Positions 59,487 through 64,000 of a stretch of DNA of 64,000 bases are shown one piece after another (position 1 is the stretch's first letter; every line of letters begins with the position of its first letter). The notes beneath the pieces were generated by a model. It did not search any database and was not told the DNA's origin. It saw only the letters and a program-made list of their open reading frames with translations. The position numbers and the translations under genes are program-made. The stretch comes from Pseudomonas caricapapayae. Lineage in GTDB: Bacteria; Pseudomonadota; Gammaproteobacteria; Pseudomonadales; Pseudomonadaceae. The stretch is from the NCBI RefSeq assembly GCF_001400735.1, contig NZ_LJPW01000104.1, forward strand, positions 38,044-102,043, given 5' to 3'.

Positions 59487-60794
59487 ATGCTGACTTTCCT
59501 TGGCTTTGCCATGGTTATTGCGTTCATGTACCTGATCATGAGCAAGCGCCTGACTGCGCTGATCGCCTTGATCCTGGTCCCGATCATCTTCGCCCTGTTC
59601 GGTGGCTTCGCGTCGCAGATCGGCCCGATGATGCTGGCGGGTATCACCAAGCTGGCGCCGACCGGCGTCATGCTGATGTTTGCCATTCTGTATTTTGCGC
59701 TGATGATCGACTCCGGCCTGTTCGACCCGGCCGTGCGCAAGATCCTGAAAATGGTCAAGGGCGACCCGATGCGCATTTCGGTCGGCACCGCCGTGCTGGC
59801 GCTGGTAGTGTCCCTCGACGGTGACGGCGCGACCACTTACATGATCTGCGTTGCCGCCATGCTGCCGCTGTACAGCCGCGTCGGCATGAGCCCGCGCATC
59901 ATGGCCGGCCTGATCATTCTGGCCGGTGGTGTGATGAACATGACCCCGTGGGGTGGCCCGACCGCTCGTGCGGCCAGCGCCCTGCATGTCGATGCATCGG
60001 ATATCTTCGTACCGATGATCCCGGCAATGCTGGCCGGTGTGGTTGCGATCCTGGCAATTGCCTACTTCTACGGCAAACGCGAACGCGCTCGCCTGGGTGA
60101 ACTGCACCTCAAGGGTGATGAAGTCGATCACAGCGAAATCAGCGTCTCGCAATTCCCTGACGCACGTCGTCCAAAGCTGATCTGGTTCAACGGCGCGCTG
60201 ACCTTCGCACTGATGGTTGCCCTGATCATGGGCCTGCTGCCGCTGCCGGTACTGTTCATGATCGCGTTCAGTATCGCGATGATCATCAACTACCCGAACC
60301 TGCAGGACCAGAAGGACCGAGTATCGGCGCACGCCGGGAGCGTTCTGGCGGTGGTCGGCCTGATCTTCGCCGCAGGTATCTTCACTGGCATCCTGTCCGG
60401 CACCGGCATGGTCGACGCGATGTCGAAAAGCCTGCTGGCAGTGATCCCTGATGCGCTCGGCCCGTACCTCGCGGTGATCACCGCGCTGGTAAGCATGCCG
60501 TTCACCTTCTTCATGTCCAACGACGCGTTCTATTACGGCGTACTGCCGGTGCTGTCCGAAGCCGCTGCCCACTACGGCATCAGCCCGGTGGAAATGGCCC
60601 GTGCCTCTATCGTCGGTCAGCCGGTCCACCTGCTCAGCCCGCTGGTGCCATCGACTTACCTGCTGGTTGCCCTGGCCGGTATCGAGTTCGGCGACCACCA
60701 GCGCTTCACCCTGAAATGGGCGATTCTGGTGTGCATGTGCATTCTGGTTGCCGCGCTGCTGATGGGGATCTTCCCGTTCTATAGCAGCATGTAA
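59487..60794 (+). CDS. CitMHS-family citrate transporter
   Basis: 435-residue inner-membrane transporter with about eleven to twelve helices of the CitMHS family, which carries metal-citrate or citrate with protons. The sequence starts MLTFLGFAMVIAFMYLIMSK and includes VSLDGDGATTYMICVAAMLP, IILAGGVMNMTPWGGPTARA and TFFMSNDAFYYGVLPVLSEA. These polar helix segments are the family's transport signature. TCTGGAGTATTCCC gives a good Shine-Dalgarno. Citrate in plant apoplast makes this meaningful for a plant pathogen, but the metal preference is unknown. Confidence 0.93.
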   Translation: MLTFLGFAMVIAFMYLIMSKRLTALIALILVPIIFALFGGFASQIGPMMLAGITKLAPTGVMLMFAILYFALMIDSGLFDPAVRKILKMVKGDPMRISVGTAVLALVVSLDGDGATTYMICVAAMLPLYSRVGMSPRIMAGLIILAGGVMNMTPWGGPTARAASALHVDASDIFVPMIPAMLAGVVAILAIAYFYGKRERARLGELHLKGDEVDHSEISVSQFPDARRPKLIWFNGALTFALMVALIMGLLPLPVLFMIAFSIAMIINYPNLQDQKDRVSAHAGSVLAVVGLIFAAGIFTGILSGTGMVDAMSKSLLAVIPDALGPYLAVITALVSMPFTFFMSNDAFYYGVLPVLSEAAAHYGISPVEMARASIVGQPVHLLSPLVPSTYLLVALAGIEFGDHQRFTLKWAILVCMCILVAALLMGIFPFYSSM

Positions 60795-60811
60795 ACCTCG
60801 CAACGACATGC

Positions 60812-60851
60812 AAAAGCTCGCCGTCGACTTGATCGTTGACGGCGAGTTTTT
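60812..60851. terminator. intact bidirectional terminator in the comM-remnant copy
   Basis: CTCGCCGTC ... GACGGCGAG stem with a 12-nt loop, A-run before it and TTTTT after it. It ends the citrate transporter transcript and the minus-strand transcript that reads hopY1. Confidence 0.9.
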
Positions 60852-60980
60852 GCGTTTGAGGTGTTCCATTACACGGAGGCCGATACGGCAATGCCTCGGT
60901 CAGATGGCCAGGGGGAGATCGCGTTCGCTTGCTCCGGATCCGCCAGGCTGCACATTACTTTCAGCGGCCTGTATCGCCGA
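60816..60980. repeat. direct repeat, left copy flanking hopY1 (comM 3' end + terminator)
   Basis: Same orientation as the copy at 61988-62140. The first 22 bases (GCTCGCCGTCG[A/C]CTTGATCGTT) differ at one position. GGTGTTC...GGCCGATAC (60859-60885 versus 62022-62048) agrees at 22 of 27. GATCCGCCAG, ACTTTCAGC and CGCCGA appear in the same order. The spacing between copies is about 1.17 kb and hopY1 lies between them. Confidence 0.85.
60863..60980 (-). pseudogene. degenerate 3' fragment of comM
   Basis: On the minus strand the fragment reads RPLKVMCSLADPEQANAIS in one frame and EALPYRPPCN in another. These match LLKVARTLADLEQVDAIS and EALQYRPSTN at the end of intact comM (62027-63520). An indel separates the two frames and the TGA stop has become GGA. 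Only the last about 40 codons are present, so it is a dead copy left next to the effector. Confidence 0.8.
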
Positions 60981-60987
60981 TGTCAGC

Positions 60988-61851
60988 TCACTGGTAGTTG
61001 ATGCCCTTGGCGTTCTTTTCAGTGGCGCTGATCTTCTTGTCGATGGAGTCCTCACGGCCAGACTGGATAGCTTCGAGCACGTCCAGGAGCTGTTTGCGTG
61101 CGGCCTCCCGTGCTTGCAGAGCGGCTCTGGTCTTGAGAAGCGCTTCGGCGCGTTGCATTCCTTTTTGCTGCTCTCGCATCCTGTTTATGCTTTCGGCAAC
61201 GCGTTGAGCCGTCTCTTTTTGCCTGGTCGAATCAGGATTGGGTGTCTGATGCTCGCCATAGGCTTTAGCCGCTGTTGGCTTTGTTTGCTTTGCATTGATC
61301 CTTGCCCTGTTCCTGTCTTCCCGGCCAGGGCGTCTCGGAATAGATTTGTCCACACGAGGGCTATGGCGTTGTGCTTGATTCAGCTCGATACCCAACAGAC
61401 TCAGCACCGAGCCTGCGGGTGGCCGCTGAGGCAATGATGACGAAGCAGAACCGGCTTGCGCGTCTGGCTCAGAGGGGCGCGAAGTGGTCGCGACCGCGTC
61501 AGGTGTCGGCTCCCAAGGATTGAGCTTGCCGGTGCTGTCCTGCATATGGACCCTGACAAGGTTCAGATCGTGATTATGGTCAGGCTCAAACCCCAACACA
61601 GGATGAAGCGTCGAGCGGCGGTCTGAGAGGGCTGGGACACCGAACACGTTGCTGCCCAAGGAAGCCAGCTCGAACAGTTTCCCTTTCTCGATACTGGCAC
61701 TGATGTGGTCGCTGATGGCGCTACGCACTTTACTCAACCACTTGATTGAAGCGGCATTGATCATGCGCGTGGAGTTGGGAATGGAAATTTTGTCTGTGGC
61801 CGCGGCAGCCGATCCCTTGCCCGCAGTTGATGTGAGCGGCGTGATGTTCAT
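60988..61851 (-). CDS. hopY1: type III secretion effector HopY1
   Basis: 287-residue protein that I recognise from the P. syringae effector HopY1 (start MNITPLTSTAGKGSAAAATD, end ISATEKNAKGINYQ), the same length as the known effector. The first 50 residues show the export pattern of P. syringae effectors: Ile at position 3, rich in Ser/Thr/Ala, and no acidic residue before position 20. A HrpL-type promoter lies just upstream and AGGGAG is 8 nt before the ATG. Expected to be injected into plant cells; the host target is not settled to my knowledge. No chaperone gene is nearby. Identity rests on memory of the sequence. Confidence 0.88.
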   Translation of the reverse strand: MNITPLTSTAGKGSAAAATDKISIPNSTRMINAASIKWLSKVRSAISDHISASIEKGKLFELASLGSNVFGVPALSDRRSTLHPVLGFEPDHNHDLNLVRVHMQDSTGKLNPWEPTPDAVATTSRPSEPDAQAGSASSSLPQRPPAGSVLSLLGIELNQAQRHSPRVDKSIPRRPGREDRNRARINAKQTKPTAAKAYGEHQTPNPDSTRQKETAQRVAESINRMREQQKGMQRAEALLKTRAALQAREAARKQLLDVLEAIQSGREDSIDKKISATEKNAKGINYQ

Positions 61852-61875
61852 TGAGTAATCTCCCTTTATCGCTGC

Positions 61876-61903
61876 TGAGTGGCGATTCGCGGTATTGAGT
61901 TCC
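61876..61903 (-). promoter_or_regulatory. HrpL-dependent hrp box for hopY1
   Basis: On the minus strand GGAACT-N15-CCACTCA, fitting the hrp box GGAAC(C/T)-N15/16-CCACNNA. Its downstream edge is 24 bp from the hopY1 ATG. This places the gene in the type III secretion regulon. Confidence 0.88.
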
Positions 61904-61987
61904 TCACCCTGGTTACCCTTCTGCCACGGACATGACGCTCGACGGTGAGCGCATTTGGCATGAGGTCGAGTTTCTCGCTGATATAAG

Positions 61988-62140
61988 GCTCGCCGTCGCC
62001 TTGATCGTTTTACATCTGAAGGGTGTTCAGTTAGTCGAAGGCCGATACTGCAGAGCCTCAGCCAGATGACTGCGGCTTATCGCATCCACCTGTTCCAGAT
62101 CCGCCAGCGTCCGTGCCACTTTCAGCAGTCGATGCGCCGA
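61988..62140. repeat. direct repeat, right copy flanking hopY1 (functional comM 3' end)
   Basis: Partner of the left copy at 60816-60980. It includes the true end of comM. The terminator arm GACGGCGAG seen in the left copy is absent here, since GATCGTT is followed by TTACATCTG, so comM lacks its own hairpin at this end. Confidence 0.85.
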
Positions 62141-63520
62141 ACGTAACGAGAGGGTCAGACGCTCGCAGGCCGTCTCCAGCCAGCGCTCATCGATACTGGA
62201 CAGCGCGCAGTGTTCGCGCAGCGCCGGCAGGTCGAGAAAGGCATTGGCGCAGCCCTGACGGCGTTGCTGACGCTCTCTGGCCTGCGCAACCACCGCTGCC
62301 GCGCTTGCGGTGTTTTCACTGGTGGTCGGATCGGGGTTGAGGGCAGTGGCTTCGCGGGCGACGGTCAGGTGTAGATCAATCCGGTCCAGCAGCGGACCGG
62401 ACAGCTTGTTGCGATAGCGCTGCACCTGCTCGGTGGAACAACGGCAGCGCCCGGTAGGCTCACCGAGATATCCACAGGGGCAAGGGTTCATCGCCGCCAC
62501 CAACTGGAAGCGTGCCGGAAAACGCACGCGATCCCGCGCCCGGGAAATCACGATATGCCCCGACTCCAGCGGTTCACGTAGAACCTCCAGCACGCGACGA
62601 TCAAACTCCGGCAGCTCATCAAGGAATAGAACACCATGATGTGCCAAGGTAATTTCGCCGGGTTGCGGACGACTGCCACCGCCCACCAATGCAGGCCCGG
62701 ACGCCGAGTGATGCGGTTGTCGAAACGGTCTCTGCGGCCAACTGGTCAGCGGCACCTGACTGGCGACCGACTGAATCGCCGCGACCTCCAGCGCTTCGTG
62801 CTCGTCCAGCGGCGGCAACAAACCCGGCAGGCGGCTGGCGAGCAGCGTCTTGCCGGTGCCGGGCGGCCCGCTGAACAGCAGGTTATGCGCCCCGGCGGCA
62901 GCAATCACCAACGCTCGCTTCGCGGCGGTCTGGCCCTGCACTTCGCTTAAATCCGGATACGGCTTGGGCTGATGCAGTAGACCGCTGGACTGATAAGGCG
63001 CAATCACCGTGCGCCCGTTGAAATGCGCGACCAGCTCCAGCAGGTGATTCACCGCGATCACCCGCAGCCCCGATGCCAAACAAGCTTCCTCCGCGTTCAC
63101 CGCCGGAATGATCAACGTGCGCTCCGCCGCACGCGCCGCCAGCGCAGCGGGCAGCACACCCTGAATCGGCCGAATCGCTCCCGACAACGCCAGCTCGCCG
63201 AGGCATTCAACATCCTGCAACGCAACCAGCGGCACCTGCCCACTGGCGGCCAGCAAACCCAGCGCAATCGCCAGATCGAACCGCCCGCCATCCTTGGGCA
63301 AATCAGCCGGGGCAAGATTGAGCGTGATCCGCCGCGCCGGAAAATCCAGCCCGGAATTGAGAATGGCACTGCGCACCCGGTCCTTGCTCTCCTTGACCGC
63401 CCCCTCCGGCAACCCCACCAGCGTCAGGGCCGGCAGGCCGTTGGCCAGATGCGCTTCAACAGTAACCGCCGGGGCTTCCACCCCGACCTGGGCACGACTA
63501 TGGACGATAGCCAGCGACAT
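62027..63520 (-). CDS. comM: ComM/YifB-family Mg-chelatase-like AAA+ ATPase
   Basis: 497-residue AAA+ protein of the ComM family, a hexameric helicase that promotes branch migration during natural transformation in other bacteria. N-terminal LonC-like part (MSLAIVHSRAQVGVEAPAV, then GLPEGAVKESKDRVRSAI). Walker A FSGPPGTGKTLLASRL (about 216-231) and Walker B VLFLDELPEF. A magnesium-chelatase-type cysteine segment is present (MNPCPCGYLGEPTGRCRCST) and the C-terminal LAEALQYRPSTN completes it. AAGGAA lies 8 nt before the ATG. The gene is intact although its 3' end is duplicated beyond hopY1. Confidence 0.95.
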   Translation of the reverse strand: MSLAIVHSRAQVGVEAPAVTVEAHLANGLPALTLVGLPEGAVKESKDRVRSAILNSGLDFPARRITLNLAPADLPKDGGRFDLAIALGLLAASGQVPLVALQDVECLGELALSGAIRPIQGVLPAALAARAAERTLIIPAVNAEEACLASGLRVIAVNHLLELVAHFNGRTVIAPYQSSGLLHQPKPYPDLSEVQGQTAAKRALVIAAAGAHNLLFSGPPGTGKTLLASRLPGLLPPLDEHEALEVAAIQSVASQVPLTSWPQRPFRQPHHSASGPALVGGGSRPQPGEITLAHHGVLFLDELPEFDRRVLEVLREPLESGHIVISRARDRVRFPARFQLVAAMNPCPCGYLGEPTGRCRCSTEQVQRYRNKLSGPLLDRIDLHLTVAREATALNPDPTTSENTASAAAVVAQARERQQRRQGCANAFLDLPALREHCALSSIDERWLETACERLTLSLRSAHRLLKVARTLADLEQVDAISRSHLAEALQYRPSTN

Positions 63521-63886
63521 GGATCATTCCTTGATATGAGCGATGGGCGGGTATCGTGCTTTATTTGCGGGGTGGGTGGTGAGGGGGGAATGGATACAGG
63601 GTGTGAGTGGCCAACGGGCCTTAATTGCACTCCGTCATTGCCAACATGCAAATTGGTGGATGTGCACACTCTTGCGCACAGAGCGCCTGCATCAAGCGGG
63701 CGATGGCTTCACTTCAACGGTTGTAGCCCGTATGAACGAGTTCGCACGTATGAGCAAAGAACTGCGCACTATTTCGCATGTTTTGCCTGAAAATCGAGCC
63801 ATCCTTCGATTTTAAATCTCTATCTATTTGTTTTTATTAGATAAAAATATTATCGGCATACATCTTGGAATGCACTTCTGCATACC
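63521..63886. other. AT-rich non-coding stretch upstream of the right-edge gene
   Basis: I see no gene I can support. The stretch holds an 8-bp hairpin AAAATCGA ... TCGATTTT (63790-63813) followed by a very AT-rich tract (63814-63855), and a small ATGCA/TGCAT hairpin at 63870-63884. A comM promoter would be near 63530-63600. The AT-rich tract may promote the gene starting at 63927. Confidence 0.4.
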
Positions 63887-63908
63887 GCGGGCGAGATGGC
63901 CCGCTTTT
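63887..63908 (+). terminator. terminator- or attenuator-like hairpin before the right-edge gene
   Basis: GCGGGC-GAGATG-GCCCGC followed by TTTT, 18 bp before the ATG at 63927. It could attenuate the downstream reading frame. Confidence 0.4.
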
Positions 63909-63926
63909 GCGCAGAGAACGCCCCGC

Positions 63927-64000
63927 ATGACCGATAAACACGGCACACACCGGCAACGACGTGCTGCACTGATCCCCAAGACACCCGCCACGGCCACCAG
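63927..64000 (+). CDS. partial reading frame at the right edge, unknown product
   Basis: An ATG-led frame, MTDKHGTHRQRRAALIPKTP, stays open to the window end (24 codons). It is very basic and Thr/Ala-rich, with no signal peptide in the visible part. Only a weak Shine-Dalgarno (AGAGAA) lies upstream. Too little is seen to name a family; the call as a gene is tentative. Confidence 0.35.
   Translation, partial: MTDKHGTHRQRRAALIPKTPATAT

Noticed and set aside
59445..60869. Long minus-strand reading frame opposite the citrate transporter gene
   Set aside because: It is a shadow of the transporter: rich in His, Gln, Arg and Asp, with no recognisable domain and no plausible start, while the plus strand encodes a clear membrane protein.
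63543..63815. 90-codon plus-strand frame upstream of the right-edge gene
   Set aside because: No ribosome site, no protein-like pattern, and it overlaps the likely comM promoter region and an AT-rich hairpin.

Overview
The window is chromosomal DNA of a Pseudomonas, very probably of the Pseudomonas syringae group. The evidence is the gene order and protein sequences (tex, gshA-argA-argE, dadX-rid-dadA/lrp, rpmB-rpmG, coaBC-dut-algC-argB, pyrE/crc, gmk-rpoZ-spoT-ridA, exbB-exbD-tonB-oxyR-recG, comM), P. syringae-type palindromic repeats in several intergenic gaps, and a type III effector gene (hopY1) behind a recognisable HrpL promoter. Coding density is high, and nearly every gap over 100 bp holds a promoter, a terminator or a repeat. 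I saw no tRNA, rRNA, CRISPR array, insertion sequence or prophage.

Layout. 1-10.6 kb: the end of tex, a thioesterase, gshA, convergent argA/argE, a CYTH-CHAD triphosphatase, a solitary GspE/PilB-type ATPase and a small secreted DUF2388 protein. 10.6-15.2 kb (minus strand): gcvT-gcvH, then an iron-type ABC binding protein and permease separated by a REP doublet. 15.2-19 kb: a Crp/Fnr-like regulator, an Mpo1-like membrane protein, a large acetyl-CoA hydrolase/transferase and a cytochrome c5. 19-32 kb: an amino-acid and polyamine catabolism block (pauR, dadX, rid, dadA, lrp, pauB, a MocR-type regulator, kauB, a cupin) with a lipoprotein phospholipase D, an MFS carrier and an I78-type inhibitor. 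32-46 kb: rpmG/rpmB, a peptide-binding protein, radC, coaBC, dut, a long algC with a membrane-anchored N-terminal half, argB, pyrE, crc, rph and a YicC-family gene. 46-59 kb: gmk, rpoZ, spoT, ridA, a lipoprotein, an SDR protein, a frameshifted orphan gene, the TonB energy-transducing operon, oxyR, recG, a YbaK-HDOD protein and a GFA enzyme. 59-64 kb: a citrate transporter, the hopY1 insertion and comM.

Functional themes. Arginine biosynthesis (argA, argE, argB), glutathione and redox control (gshA, oxyR), D-alanine and polyamine catabolism (dad, pau, kau genes), the stringent response (spoT, rpoZ) and carbon catabolite control (crc) are core functions. The accessory content is limited to hopY1, the broken orphan gene near 51.1-51.6 kb, the repeats and possibly the truncated gene at the right edge.

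Most interesting points. (1) hopY1 sits between two diverged direct copies of the comM 3' end plus terminator. The copy beyond the effector is a dead comM fragment that keeps the intact terminator, while the copy attached to functional comM has lost one arm of it. (2) A gene of unknown function (51099-51580) is broken in a run of six T residues, and its downstream half is followed at once by a terminator. (3) algC is a single reading frame of 861 codons with two membrane segments and a possible internal start.
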